Positions 14,823 through 27,335 of a stretch of DNA of 64,000 bases are shown piece after piece. The notes below the pieces were generated by a model. The model saw only the letters and a program-made list of their open reading frames with translations, made no database searches and was not told the DNA's origin. The stretch lies in contig JAUCZB010000018.1 of NCBI GenBank assembly GCA_030373325.1, forward strand, positions 56,704-120,703, given 5' to 3'. Origin of the DNA: Cyanobium sp. CZS25K. Lineage in GTDB: Bacteria; Cyanobacteriota; Cyanobacteriia; PCC-6307; Cyanobiaceae. Numbering within the stretch: the first letter of the stretch is position 1; each line of letters begins with the position of its first letter. A program made the position numbers and the translations under genes.

Positions 14823-16331
14823 ATGGGGGCACGTTTCAGCGCATCCCCAGCGGCAGCCATGGCATCCCATCCCCTGGCCACCCCCCTGGTGCCGGTGATC
14901 CTCTGCGGCGGCACAGGCACCCGGCTCTGGCCCCTCTCCCGCGCGAGCTATCCCAAGCAGTACTGGCCCCTGGCCGGCACGGGCGAGGAAACGCTGCTGC
15001 AGCAGACCCATCAGCGCCTTGCGGGCCTGCCGGGCCTAGGAGCTCCCCTGCTGCTCTGCAACGAAGACCACCGCTTCATCGTGGCCGAGCAGATGCGCCA
15101 GATCGGCGTGGAACCCGCCGGCATCCTGCTCGAGCCGATGGGCCGCAACACCGCTCCCGCCGTGGCCGTGGCGGCCCTGCAGGCCTGCGCCGATGGCGCC
15201 GACCCGCTGCTGCTGATCCTGGCGGCGGATCATGTCATCAACCAGCCCCAACGCTTCCGCGCCACCGTGGCCGCCGGCATCCCCGCTGCCGAAGCGGGCC
15301 GGCTGGTGACCTTCGGCATCGTGCCGACGGCACCGGAAACCGGCTACGGCTACATCGAGGCCGCCGAACCCCTCAACCCCGAAGCCCCGGTGCCGATCGC
15401 CCGCTTCGTGGAGAAGCCCGATCTGGCCACCGCCGAGGGCTTCCTGGCCACGGGCCGCTTCACCTGGAACAGCGGCATGTTCCTGTTCCGCGCCAGCGCG
15501 ATGCTCGCCGAACTCGAGCGGCTTGCGCCTGAGGTGCTGAGCTGCTGCCGCGCCGCCCTCGAGCAGGACAGCGCCGACCTGGAGTTTCTGCGGCTGGAGC
15601 GCGAATCCTTCGCCAACTGCCCGAATGTGGCCCTCGATGTGGCGGTGATGGAGAAGACGGCCCTGGGATCGGTGCTGCCGCTCGAGGCGGAATGGAGCGA
15701 TGTGGGCAGCTGGAGCGCCCTGTGGGAAACGGGCCAGCAGGATGCCGACGGCAATGTGCTGCGCGGCCGGGTGATCAACCAGGGCAGCCGCAACTGCTAC
15801 CTGCGCAGCGAACACCGCCTGGTGGTGGGGCTGGGCGTGGAGGACCTGGTGGTGGTCGAAACCGACGACGTGGTGCTCGTGGCCCACCGCGACCGCGCCC
15901 AGGAGGTGAAGGGCATCGTCGGCCGGCTGGAGCGCGACGGCGCCCCCGAAAGCCGTGCCCACCGCCGCATCTACCGCCCCTGGGGCCATTACGACGGCGT
16001 GGTGGAAGGGGAGCGCTGGCAGGTCAAGAAGATCTCGGTGAAGCCCGGCGCCAGCCTCTCCCTGCAGATGCACCACCACCGGGCCGAGCACTGGGTGGTG
16101 GTGCGGGGCACCGCCGTGGTGGAGAAGGACGGGGTGGAGGAGCTGGTGGGCGAGAACCAGAGCACCTACATCCCCCTCGGCGCCCGCCACCGCCTCACCA
16201 ACCCCGGCAAGATCCCGATGGAACTGATCGAGGTGCAGAGCGGCCCTTACCTCGGCGAAGACGACATCGTCCGCTTCGACGACCGCTACGGCCGCAGTGA
16301 CGTCCAGCCCCAGCCCCTGAGCCCGCGTTGA
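14823..16331 (+). CDS. manC: Mannose-1-phosphate guanylyltransferase / mannose-6-phosphate isomerase
   Basis: This enzyme makes GDP-mannose from mannose-1-phosphate and GTP, and its second domain can interconvert fructose-6-P and mannose-6-P. The nucleotidyltransferase signature ILCGGTGTRLWPLSRASYPK is near the N-terminus, FVEKPD lies centrally, and the C-terminal cupin carries KPGASLSLQMHHHRAEHWVV. About 500 residues is normal for the bifunctional type. The ATG at 14859 (MASHPL) is an alternative start that removes a 12-residue non-conserved lead. The stop codon lies inside the left arm of a long hairpin. The product feeds surface polysaccharide synthesis. Confidence 0.94.
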   Translation: MGARFSASPAAAMASHPLATPLVPVILCGGTGTRLWPLSRASYPKQYWPLAGTGEETLLQQTHQRLAGLPGLGAPLLLCNEDHRFIVAEQMRQIGVEPAGILLEPMGRNTAPAVAVAALQACADGADPLLLILAADHVINQPQRFRATVAAGIPAAEAGRLVTFGIVPTAPETGYGYIEAAEPLNPEAPVPIARFVEKPDLATAEGFLATGRFTWNSGMFLFRASAMLAELERLAPEVLSCCRAALEQDSADLEFLRLERESFANCPNVALDVAVMEKTALGSVLPLEAEWSDVGSWSALWETGQQDADGNVLRGRVINQGSRNCYLRSEHRLVVGLGVEDLVVVETDDVVLVAHRDRAQEVKGIVGRLERDGAPESRAHRRIYRPWGHYDGVVEGERWQVKKISVKPGASLSLQMHHHRAEHWVVVRGTAVVEKDGVEELVGENQSTYIPLGARHRLTNPGKIPMELIEVQSGPYLGEDDIVRFDDRYGRSDVQPQPLSPR

Positions 16332-16400
16332 GGGCGCCGGCCTGCGGCGGGCGAGCCCGCGAAGCGGGCAACGCCGCCTTCGGTCGGCGCCCTCAACGCG
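16324..16400. repeat. Palindromic element A (hairpin) at the 3' end of manC
   Basis: Perfect 16-base arms (CGCGTTGAGGGCGCCG at 16324-16339 against 16385-16400) enclose a second, inner hairpin formed by GCGGCGGGCGAGCCCGC and GCGGGCAACGCCGCC-like sequence. The inner part recurs in reverse orientation in element B. The element overlaps the manC stop codon and may act as a bidirectional terminator. Confidence 0.8.
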
Positions 16401-16464
16401 CCAGGGGCTGGGCAGGGGGGCGGGGGATGGAGGCCCTGATGACTCTGGGAGCCACTCCCCCCAG

Positions 16465-16551
16465 GAGGGTGTCGGTCCGCGGTGGGCTCGGAGGCGGCGT
16501 TGCCCGCGCCAGCGGGCTCGCCCGCCGCAGACCCACCGCGGACCGACACCC

Positions 16552-16553
<2 letters not shown>
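16465..16553. repeat. Palindromic element B (hairpin) at the 3' end of glmS
   Basis: Perfect 22-base arms (16465-16486 and 16532-16553; begins GAGGGTGTCGGTCCGC) enclose GGCGGCGTTGCCCGCGCCAG and GCGGGCTCGCCCGCCGC, which is the reverse complement of the core of element A with a changed tip. The outer arms of A and B are unrelated. The right arm overlaps the glmS stop codon. Confidence 0.82.
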
Positions 16554-18450
<1,897 letters not shown>

Positions 18451-18488
18451 AGGAGAAGGGATCCGGCGGGAAACGGGAAAGGGGGGCC

Positions 18489-18516
18489 AAAAAAAAGCCC
18501 GGCGCTGGCGCCGGGC
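18489..18516 (-). terminator. Rho-independent terminator after psaC
   Basis: On the minus strand GCCCGGCGC and GCGCCGGGC form a very stable stem, followed by eight T (A-run at 18489-18496 on the plus strand). It separates psaC from glmS. Confidence 0.9.
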
Positions 18517-18551
18517 AAGAGCTTATGGGAGGGCAGCGGCGGCGCCGATGG

Positions 18552-18875
<324 letters not shown>

Positions 18876-18946
18876 TCACCCTTGTTCATACGCGGAAAGG
18901 CCCCGTCCAGGGCGACCCGTAGGATGCTGCCTCCCTCACAGCAGCC

Positions 18947-19189
18947 ATGTCCCAGGAAGCGATCTTCGAGAAAGTCCGGTCGATCGTTGCCGAACAGCTC
19001 AGCGTGGAGGCGGACGAGGTCAAGCCGGAATCCAACTTCCAGAACGATCTGGGAGCCGATTCCCTCGACACCGTCGAGCTGGTGATGGCCCTGGAGGAAG
19101 CCTTCGACATCGAGATCCCCGACGAGTCGGCCGAAGGGATCACCACGGTGGGTGACGCCGTCAAATACATCCAAGAGAAGCAGGCCTGA
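18947..19189 (+). CDS. acpP: Acyl carrier protein
   Basis: AcpP holds growing fatty-acyl chains on a phosphopantetheine arm. The 80-residue acidic protein contains the attachment motif [19 protein letters not shown], with Ser in DSL, and the usual N-terminal helix [13 protein letters not shown]. It lies divergently from psaC and seven bases before fabF, a standard arrangement for co-expression with the condensing enzyme. Confidence 0.98.
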   Translation: MSQEAIFEKVRSIVAEQLSVEADEVKPESNFQNDLGADSLDTVELVMALEEAFDIEIPDESAEGITTVGDAVKYIQEKQA

Positions 19190-19196
19190 GGCGTCC

Positions 19197-20444
<1,248 letters not shown>

Positions 20445-20519
20445 ACACCCCGCGCCCCGGCGCCCCGGGTCACCCCATCCCCAGGAACACCCCCCTTTCC
20501 CCGTATCCCCCGTCAAGCC

Positions 20520-22538
20520 ATGGTCGCCGCCCCCACCACCCAGGTCGATAGCCAGATAGAGCCGCTCTGCATCAACAGCATCCGCTTCCTGGCGGTCGAT
20601 GCGATCAACAAATCCAACTCAGGCCACCCCGGCCTGCCGATGGGCTGCGCTCCGATGGCCTTCTCCCTCTGGGACAAGGTGCTGCGCCACAACCCGAAGA
20701 ATCCCCAGTGGTTCAACCGCGACCGCTTCGTGCTCTCGGCCGGGCACGGCTGCATGCTGCTCTACGCGCTGCTGCACCTCACCGGCTACGACAGCGTCAC
20801 CCTGGAGGATCTCAAGCAGTTCCGCCAGTGGGGCTCCCGCACCCCCGGCCACCCGGAAACGTTCGAAACCCCGGGCGTGGAGGTCACCACCGGCCCCCTG
20901 GGTCAGGGCATCTCCAACGCCGTGGGCCTGGCGATCGCCGAAGCCCACCTGGCGGCGAAGTTCAACAGGCCCGACGCCACCATCGTCGACCACTACACCT
21001 ATGTGCTGATGGGTGACGGCTGCAACCAGGAGGGGGTCTCCAGCGAAGCCGCCTCCCTGGCGGGCCACCTGGGTCTGGGCAAGCTGATCGCCCTCTACGA
21101 CGACAACCACATCACCATCGACGGCAACACCGGCGTGTCCTTCACCGAGGACGTGCTGAAGCGCTACGAGGCCTATGGCTGGCATGTGCAGCACGTCGAA
21201 GACGGCAACACCGACGTGGCCGCCATCACCCGGGCGATCGAGGCGGCCAAGGCGGTCACCGACCGGCCCAGCCTGATCAAGGTCACCACCACCATCGGCT
21301 ACGGCTCCCCCAACAAGGCCAACACCGCCGGGGTGCACGGCGCCGCCCTGGGGGCCGAGGAAGCCGAGCTCACCCGCCAGAAGCTGGAGTGGACCTACGG
21401 GGCCTTCGAGGTGCCCGAGCCCGCCTACGAGCACTGGCGTCAGGCCATCCAGCGGGGCGCTGCGGCCGAATCCGACTGGAACGCCGCCCTCGCGAGCTAC
21501 CGCACCCGCTATCCGGCCGAAGCCGCCGAGTTCGAGCGGCTGCTGCGCGGTGAGCTGCCCGAGGGCTGGGATGCGGCGCTGCCGGTGTTCACCCCCGAAG
21601 ACAAGGGTCTGGCCACCCGCCAGCACTCCTACAACGCCCTCAACGCCTTCGGCCCCAGCCTGCCGGAACTGATCGGCGGCTCCGCCGACCTCACCCACTC
21701 CAACCTCACCGACATCAAGGGCGAGGCCAGCTTCCAGAAGGGCTTTGAGGCCAACCGCTACCTGCACTTCGGCGTGCGGGAGCACGCCATGGCGGCGATC
21801 CTCAACGGCATCGCTTACCACAACAGCGGCCTGATCCCCTACGGCGGCACCTTCCTGGTCTTCGCCGGCTACATGATCGGCGCCATGCGGCTGTCGGCCC
21901 TCTCCCAGCTGGGGGTGATCTACGTGCTCACCCACGATTCGATCGGCCTGGGCGAAGACGGCCCCACCCACCAGCCGGTGGAAACCCTCGCCAACCTGCG
22001 CGCCATCCCCAATCTGCTGGTGATCCGCCCCGGCGACGGCAACGAGACGGTGGGGGCCTACAAGGTCGCCGTCACCAACCGCCAGCGCCCCACGGTGCTG
22101 GCCCTCAGCCGCCAGGCCATGGTCAACCAGGCCAACTCCGCCGCCGAGAAGGTGGCCAAAGGCGGCTACGTGCTCGAGGACTGCGCCGGCACCCCGGATC
22201 TGATCCTGATCGGCACCGGCACCGAGCTGGATCTCTGCGTCAAGGCGGCCGCCCAGCTCAGCGCCGAAGGCAAGGCGGTGCGGGTGGTGTCGATGCCCTG
22301 CGTCGAGCTGTTCGAGGAGCAGGACGCCGCCTACCGCGAGTCGGTGCTGCCGGCGGCCGTGCGCAAGCGGGTGGTGGTGGAAGCCTCCAGTTCCTTCGGC
22401 TGGCACAAGTACACCGGCTTCGACGGCGCCAGCGTCTCGATCGACAGCTTCGGGGCTTCCGCCCCCGGCGGGGTCTGCCTGGAGAAGTTCGGCTTCACCG
22501 TCGACAACGTGGTGGCCACGGCGAAGGCCCTGGGCTGA
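20520..22538 (+). CDS. tktA: Transketolase
   Basis: Transketolase moves two-carbon ketol units in the Calvin cycle and pentose-phosphate pathway using thiamine pyrophosphate. The 672-residue product shows the N-terminal [15 protein letters not shown], the TPP/Mg motif [15 protein letters not shown], the central [20 protein letters not shown] and a C-terminal domain ending [11 protein letters not shown]. Length is normal. It follows fabF after 75 bases without a visible terminator, and a terminator lies downstream. Its cofactor is made by the pathway of thiC, found later in the window. Confidence 0.97.
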   Translation: MVAAPTTQVDSQIEPLCINSIRFLAVDAINKSNSGHPGLPMGCAPMAFSLWDKVLRHNPKNPQWFNRDRFVLSAGHGCMLLYALLHLTGYDSVTLEDLKQFRQWGSRTPGHPETFETPGVEVTTGPLGQGISNAVGLAIAEAHLAAKFNRPDATIVDHYTYVLMGDGCNQEGVSSEAASLAGHLGLGKLIALYDDNHITIDGNTGVSFTEDVLKRYEAYGWHVQHVEDGNTDVAAITRAIEAAKAVTDRPSLIKVTTTIGYGSPNKANTAGVHGAALGAEEAELTRQKLEWTYGAFEVPEPAYEHWRQAIQRGAAAESDWNAALASYRTRYPAEAAEFERLLRGELPEGWDAALPVFTPEDKGLATRQHSYNALNAFGPSLPELIGGSADLTHSNLTDIKGEASFQKGFEANRYLHFGVREHAMAAILNGIAYHNSGLIPYGGTFLVFAGYMIGAMRLSALSQLGVIYVLTHDSIGLGEDGPTHQPVETLANLRAIPNLLVIRPGDGNETVGAYKVAVTNRQRPTVLALSRQAMVNQANSAAEKVAKGGYVLEDCAGTPDLILIGTGTELDLCVKAAAQLSAEGKAVRVVSMPCVELFEEQDAAYRESVLPAAVRKRVVVEASSSFGWHKYTGFDGASVSIDSFGASAPGGVCLEKFGFTVDNVVATAKALG

Positions 22539-22578
22539 TCAGATCGCTTCCCTTCCAGCCGCTGGGTTGATTCCCTCC

Positions 22579-22608
22579 GAAGCCGGGCCTCCAGGGTCCG
22601 GCTTTTTC
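22579..22608 (+). terminator. Rho-independent terminator after tkt
   Basis: AAGCCGG at 22580-22586 pairs with CCGGCTT at 22598-22604 around an 11-base loop, followed by a T run. Confidence 0.8.
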
Positions 22609-22645
22609 CATGGCGTAGTGGCCGAATCGTGGCTCGGCCTGCGGT

Positions 22646-23605
22646 TCAGCGCTCGCGTGATGGCACATTGTGACGGCTGCGCTCCACCACCAGGGGCAGC
22701 CGCAGGGTGCGCTGGTTGATGAAACCGATGTACTCGCCCAGGATTCCCAGGGCGAACATCACCGCGCCGGCGAAGAACAGGGCTGTGATCGAAAGCATGG
22801 CCACGCCGAACTGGAAACTGTCCCAGTAGACCAGCTTGCTGACCATCACCACCAGCGACAGCAGGATCGAGAGGGCTCCCAGCGACAGGCCGGCGGTGGT
22901 GATCAGCCGCATGGGCTTGCGGGAGGAGGTGACAATCCCAAGCACGCCGAAATCCACCAGGAACGAAAGGGAAGCGGAACTGCTGCCTCCCTTGCGATCG
23001 GCACTCACATAGGGAATCGTGGACCACTTGAAGCCGATGGCGCACACCAGGCCCTTGATGAAGGGGTAGGAATCGATCGATTGCCGCAGGGCCAGGATCA
23101 CACTGCGATCGTAGATGCCGAAACCGGTGGTATCCCGCACCATCGGATAGTCGGAGAGCCAGGACAGCGTGGCGTAGTAGATCTTCTTGCAGAGAAACAG
23201 GATCGGGCTTTCATGGCTGGAGCGCCGCACGGCAAAGATCACCTGGTCGTCGCCCTTCTTCCAGGCCGTGATCAGATCGGCCACCAGCTCGGGGGGATCC
23301 TGAAGATCCGCCATCAGAAAGACATTGGCGTCGGCATCCGGAGCCAGCAGGGCATTGGCGGAGGAGCGCACGAACCCGAAATTCGACACATTGCGGATCA
23401 GGCCGACCCGTGAATCCCTTGCCGCCAGGGCCTCAATCAGATCCACCGTATGGTCGGTGGAGGAGTTATCGGCAAAAACGATCGAGAAGACGTCGTCCGG
23501 AAACTGCTCGAGAACCTTGGAAAGCCTCACATAGAGGGCTTCGATATTGGACGACTCGTTGTAACACGGGATGCAAATGGCGATATGATGCGTCAATGTG
23601 CCCAT
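22646..23605 (-). CDS. GT2 glycosyltransferase of the DPM1/GtrB type
   Basis: The 319-residue product is a family 2 transferase, probably moving a sugar from a nucleotide donor onto an undecaprenyl-phosphate carrier. The N-terminal GT-A domain has ICIPCYNESSNIEAL, FADNSSTDHT and the metal-binding LMADLQDPPELV. Two hydrophobic segments near the C-terminus (about 233-258 and 264-290) anchor it in the membrane, and the tail includes LGEYIGFINQRTLRLP, typical of GtrB-like enzymes. It is the last gene of the minus-strand polysaccharide run that starts at rfbF, and starts back-to-back with a small membrane protein gene only six bases away on the other strand. Confidence 0.87.
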   Translation of the reverse strand: MGTLTHHIAICIPCYNESSNIEALYVRLSKVLEQFPDDVFSIVFADNSSTDHTVDLIEALAARDSRVGLIRNVSNFGFVRSSANALLAPDADANVFLMADLQDPPELVADLITAWKKGDDQVIFAVRRSSHESPILFLCKKIYYATLSWLSDYPMVRDTTGFGIYDRSVILALRQSIDSYPFIKGLVCAIGFKWSTIPYVSADRKGGSSSASLSFLVDFGVLGIVTSSRKPMRLITTAGLSLGALSILLSLVVMVSKLVYWDSFQFGVAMLSITALFFAGAVMFALGILGEYIGFINQRTLRLPLVVERSRHNVPSRER

Positions 23606-23611
23606 GGGCCA

Positions 23612-23953
23612 ATGTTGTCAAAAAGCATGCTGCAGGCAGTGTATCTTTTGGCTGCCGTTCTCGCGGCATGTCTGGGCCAATTCATCTTGCGGATACGTCC
23701 TCCGGCCGAAGGCATACGCACATCATTGCTTTACCTGGTGGCCTCGCTTGTTTGCTATGGCGCATCCTTCGGGATCACGGCCCTTGTCCTTCCCGCCGCC
23801 GATCGCAAGCTGGCGGTGCTGGTGCTGAGCATGCAGTACCCGCTTCTCTATGTGCTCTTCGCGATCAAGGACTCCGCCGCCCTGCCACCGGCCAGCGTGG
23901 TGGCGATCAGCCTCGGTTATGCCATCGTCGCCGTGGGCATGTTCGGGCGCTAG
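23612..23953 (+). CDS. Small four-helix membrane protein (SMR/EamA-like, possible lipid-sugar flippase)
   Basis: The 113-residue product has four hydrophobic segments at about 8-26, 38-58, 66-86 and 92-110, the architecture of small multidrug-resistance-like proteins, ArnE/F and GtrA-type flippase subunits. It lies on the plus strand between a GtrB-like transferase and a GT-C-like membrane protein that are both on the minus strand, and overlaps the latter's stop by four bases. In O-antigen modification systems such a small protein flips the lipid-linked sugar made by GtrB. This role is inferred from context. ATG at 23612 chosen; 23627 is an alternative. Confidence 0.62.
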   Translation: MLSKSMLQAVYLLAAVLAACLGQFILRIRPPAEGIRTSLLYLVASLVCYGASFGITALVLPAADRKLAVLVLSMQYPLLYVLFAIKDSAALPPASVVAISLGYAIVAVGMFGR

Positions 23954-25392
23954 GTGGCCTCCGCACAGAGCCGTTGCCGTTGCCGCTCGCCCAGCTGGAA
24001 ATTCCAGGTTGGACCGCCATAGATCTGGATCGGCAGCGGCTGCGCACGGCCGCATTGAAGACTGAGCTGCTCCTCATAGACCAGAGCCCTGATCTGGCCC
24101 TGGGGCGTCACCTCAAACACGGGCCGGATGACGAAATTATTGTGATAGAAAACAAGCGTCAGCACCAGCCAGATGGCCAGGGCACGGGCGGTTGAGCTGT
24201 TTCGGGTTCGTTGCTCCCGCACCAGGAGGACAAACGCCATCAGCAGCACCGACAGGAACAGGACCGTGTTCCAGAAGAAGAAACGCCCCCCCGCGTCCTC
24301 GATCACCACCAGCTTCAGGTCCACCCCGCGGCGGGTGGCCACCAGCAGGCTGGAGAAGGAGAGCACCAGGGTGGAGAAGATGGCCAGGTAAAGCAGGGCC
24401 GGCTGGCCCATGCGGCCCGTCACCACCCGCACCGCCAGCACCACCAGGGCCAGCACCAGCAGAACCGCCAGCAGCTGCAGGGGATCGGGCAGGCCCCGCA
24501 GGTACCACCAGGGCTTGTAGCCCCCCAGCAGCGGGGCGATCAGGTGCACCGTGAACCAGTCGAGCAGCAGCGCCGGTCGGGTGAACAGCTCCCCCAGGGC
24601 CTGGGCCGTGGAGAGCGGATAGTCGGTCTGCAGCTGGGAGACATAGATCTGCAGGGAAGACAGGAGCACCGGCAGGCTCAACCAGAGGGGCCTGATCGGG
24701 AGACGGCGAGACCTCAGGCCATGGAAAATCAGCAGCGGAATCGTGTAGATGGCCATGAAGGGGCCGGTGAACGCCGCCACCAGGCCATAGAGCAACAGCA
24801 GGCCCTTGAGGGCCGGATGGCCCAGGACCTCCGGGCGCCCACGTCCCTGCTGGGCCACCACCCCGTAGGCGATCAGGATGAAGCCGAGCGGGAAGAAGAT
24901 GTAGGCATTGGGCAGGTTGAGATAGGTTTCACCGGCGTACGGGTAGTAGACGTAGGGGATGTAGGCCACCCGCATCACCCGGCTGAACACCCCCACACCG
25001 ATCAGGGCTTCCACGCTGACCAGGGGCAGCAGGTAGGCCACCCAGGCCACCAGCAGGAAAAAGCGCGGGTAGTCGTACGGCGAAAGCAGGTTCACAGCCG
25101 TCAGGGCCGTGATCCGCTGCAGCAGATGGCTGTAGCCCGCATAGAGCTGAACCAGCGATCCGGCGCCCTGATCGATGGCCTGCTGCAGAAAGATCGAGCC
25201 ATCCTCCGCATACAGACCGGGTTGCAGCGAGATGGAGGGACGCCGCAGGTGGTAGCCAAGGGCGCAGAGCCCGATCAGGGCGGCGGACACGAGAAAGCCG
25301 TGAAGCCTGGGAGGCAGCCGCTGCTCCACTGACTGCCGGATCTGCTGGATCTGCTGGATCCGCTGGAGGACGGTGACCATGGTTCTGCGCAA
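23950..25392 (-). CDS. Polytopic membrane protein, GT-C-like glycosyltransferase candidate
   Basis: The 480-residue product has about 10-11 transmembrane segments. After the first helix comes LQPGLYAEDGSIFLQQA, whose acidic pair AED lies in the first extracytoplasmic loop, where GT-C enzymes that use lipid-phosphate sugars keep their catalytic Asp/Glu. I do not recognise a named family. Its place between a paratose-epimerase-like gene (nine bases upstream) and a GtrB-like transferase suggests that it transfers a polyprenyl-linked sugar to a surface glycan. ATG at 25392 or 25380. Confidence 0.6.
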   Translation of the reverse strand: MRRTMVTVLQRIQQIQQIRQSVEQRLPPRLHGFLVSAALIGLCALGYHLRRPSISLQPGLYAEDGSIFLQQAIDQGAGSLVQLYAGYSHLLQRITALTAVNLLSPYDYPRFFLLVAWVAYLLPLVSVEALIGVGVFSRVMRVAYIPYVYYPYAGETYLNLPNAYIFFPLGFILIAYGVVAQQGRGRPEVLGHPALKGLLLLYGLVAAFTGPFMAIYTIPLLIFHGLRSRRLPIRPLWLSLPVLLSSLQIYVSQLQTDYPLSTAQALGELFTRPALLLDWFTVHLIAPLLGGYKPWWYLRGLPDPLQLLAVLLVLALVVLAVRVVTGRMGQPALLYLAIFSTLVLSFSSLLVATRRGVDLKLVVIEDAGGRFFFWNTVLFLSVLLMAFVLLVREQRTRNSSTARALAIWLVLTLVFYHNNFVIRPVFEVTPQGQIRALVYEEQLSLQCGRAQPLPIQIYGGPTWNFQLGERQRQRLCAEAT

Positions 25393-25401
25393 CGCCGGAA
25401 C

Positions 25402-26460
25402 TCAGGCCGCCATCAGGTGGGTTTCGGTCCAGGCGAGCATGCGGCTGACGCCCTCGCGGCAGGAGATGGCCGGCGACCAGCCCAGCAGCCGCTGGGCCTT
25501 GGCGATGTCGGCGATGAAGCAGTCCTGGTCGCTGGCGCGGCGGGGGGTGGGGGTGTACACGAGCGGTGGAATGGCGAGCAGTTCGGCGAGCAGGGCGAAC
25601 AGCTCCAGCAGGCTGAGCGCGTTGGCCACGCCGCCGCCGATGTTGAAGATCTCGCCGGTCATCCGCTGGCGGTGCTCGTAGGCCGCCCGGTAGAGGCGGA
25701 TCAGGTCGTCGGCGTGGAGCACGTCGCGCACCTGCTTGCCGGTGCCGGCGATGGTGAACGGTTCGGGGGCCACGCCGGCCTGGTGGGCGCGCTTCTGCTC
25801 GATCGCCTTCTGGCAGAACCAGCCCACCCAGCCCTGGTCGAAGGAGGCGAACTGGCGACCGCCGAAGATCGAGGAATGGCGGAAGACCACTGTTTTCAGG
25901 CCATACACCCGGGCCCAGTCGCGCACGTACTGATCCGCCGCCCCCTTGGAGCAGCCGTAGGGGGTGGAGAAATCGAGCCCCAGCGATTCGTCGAGGCCTT
26001 CGGGGTGATCCGGCAGCCGGTAGCGGGTGGCGGTCTCCTCGCAGCGCAGCCCCTCCAGGTCGCCGTAGACCTTGTTGGTGCTGCTGTAGGCGATCAGGGC
26101 CTCCGGGGACAGGGCCCGGGCGGCTTCGAGCACAGCGAAGGTGCCGAGCACGTTGGTCTGCAGGTCGCGGGCCGGATCGGTCAGGGAGGTGGTCATCGCC
26201 ACCTGGCCGCCCACATGGCAGATGTAATCGAAGGGGGCGTGGCGCCGGAACACGGCCAGAACCGCCTCGGCGTCAGCCAGGTCGGCCTGGATGAAGTGAA
26301 AGCGCCCCGGGGCGGACTGCTGCTCCAGCCAGGAGAGATTCGCCGCCGATCCCTTGCGGAACAGGGCATCGATCACGACCACCTCGGCCCCTTCCTGCAG
26401 ATAGGAGGCGGCCAGGTTGGAGCCGAGAAAGCCGCAACCGCCGGTGATCAGGACCTTCAT
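25402..26460 (-). CDS. rfbE: CDP-paratose 2-epimerase (RfbE-like)
   Basis: This short-chain-dehydrogenase-type epimerase should invert C2 of CDP-paratose to give CDP-tyvelose with bound NAD. The Rossmann motif GGCGFLGSNLAA is at the N-terminus, the catalytic Tyr/Lys pair in TPYGCSKGAADQYV, and the family-specific stretches YSSTNKVYGDL, VVFRHSSIFGGRQFASFDQG and WVGWFCQKAIE are all present. The length of 352 matches RfbE. It is encoded six bases after the reductase gene, as in the tyvelose locus of Salmonella/Yersinia. Related CDP-sugar epimerases with another end product cannot be excluded. Confidence 0.82.
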   Translation of the reverse strand: MKVLITGGCGFLGSNLAASYLQEGAEVVVIDALFRKGSAANLSWLEQQSAPGRFHFIQADLADAEAVLAVFRRHAPFDYICHVGGQVAMTTSLTDPARDLQTNVLGTFAVLEAARALSPEALIAYSSTNKVYGDLEGLRCEETATRYRLPDHPEGLDESLGLDFSTPYGCSKGAADQYVRDWARVYGLKTVVFRHSSIFGGRQFASFDQGWVGWFCQKAIEQKRAHQAGVAPEPFTIAGTGKQVRDVLHADDLIRLYRAAYEHRQRMTGEIFNIGGGVANALSLLELFALLAELLAIPPLVYTPTPRRASDQDCFIADIAKAQRLLGWSPAISCREGVSRMLAWTETHLMAA

Positions 26461-26465
26461 CGGAT

Positions 26466-27335
26466 TCAGGTAAGGGGAGAGGCCGGAATCCGCAGCCCGG
26501 TCAGGTCGGGCACATACCGTTCGATCTGATCGGGGCGGTCCGGAAGGCGGGCGGGCAGCAATCTACCCGTCGCCCGGAAGCCGCTCCATTCCCGCTCTGC
26601 GAAGGCCAGCAGGCTGGTGGCGACCCCCGAACCGATGTTCACCACCAGGGGCACGCCGGCGCTGATGTCATCCCTGGTGCAGGCCTCCAGCAGGTGGCTG
26701 GCTACGGCGGCGACGGGGATGAAATCGCTGACCTGCCGGCCCGACGTCATGGGGAAATCCTCCCCAGCCAGGGCGGCCCGCCGCAGCGACGGCCAGAAAT
26801 TGCCCGCGAACTGGCCCTCGCCATAGGCCGTGAAGACGCGGCCGTAGAAGAGCTCAAGCCCCTGCTCGATGGCGAAGGCCCGCAGCAGCTGAAAGGCGGC
26901 CGCTTTGCTGGCCCCGTAGGCACTCAGCGGCTCCAGGGGGGCATCCGGGGGGATGGGGCTGAAGCGCAGGGCCGCTTTGCCGTACTCGTGGCTGGTGCCA
27001 GCGACGACGCAGCGGCGCACCCCCGCTTCCGCTGCCCGCTCCAGAAGCCGCAGGCTGCCGACCACGTTGGCCTGCACCAACTCGTTCCAGGGCACCCGCT
27101 TCGGGCTCACCCCCGCGGAGGCCAGGTGCAGAACCGCGTCCACCCCCTCCAGATCCGAGGCCGTGAGGCTGTGCAGATCGCCCTCGCACCACTGGGGCTG
27201 GCGGGGCAGGGGGATCACCGGGGCGGAGGCGGGGCTGCGGCGCAGGGCCAGCACCTGGTGGCCCGCCGCCAGGGCCGCCGCCAGCACATGGGAGCCGATG
27301 AAGCCGGTGCCGCCGGTGAGGAACAGCCGCATCAA
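26466..27335 (-). CDS. NAD(P)-dependent CDP-sugar reductase (CDP-paratose synthase-like)
   Basis: The 289-residue SDR has TGGTGFIGSHVLAAAL for cofactor binding and the catalytic SAYGASKAAAF. THE expected Thr/Ser site lies in VAGTSHEYG. In the CDP-dideoxyhexose pathway the product of the RfbH/RfbI step is reduced at C4 by RfbS (to paratose) or RfbJ (to abequose); this gene sits exactly in that slot between rfbH and the 2-epimerase. Because the epimerase acts on paratose, RfbS-like activity is the better guess. The gene's 3' end is six bases from rfbE, and its ATG overlaps the rfbH stop. Confidence 0.7.
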   Translation of the reverse strand: MMRLFLTGGTGFIGSHVLAAALAAGHQVLALRRSPASAPVIPLPRQPQWCEGDLHSLTASDLEGVDAVLHLASAGVSPKRVPWNELVQANVVGSLRLLERAAEAGVRRCVVAGTSHEYGKAALRFSPIPPDAPLEPLSAYGASKAAAFQLLRAFAIEQGLELFYGRVFTAYGEGQFAGNFWPSLRRAALAGEDFPMTSGRQVSDFIPVAAVASHLLEACTRDDISAGVPLVVNIGSGVATSLLAFAEREWSGFRATGRLLPARLPDRPDQIERYVPDLTGLRIPASPLT

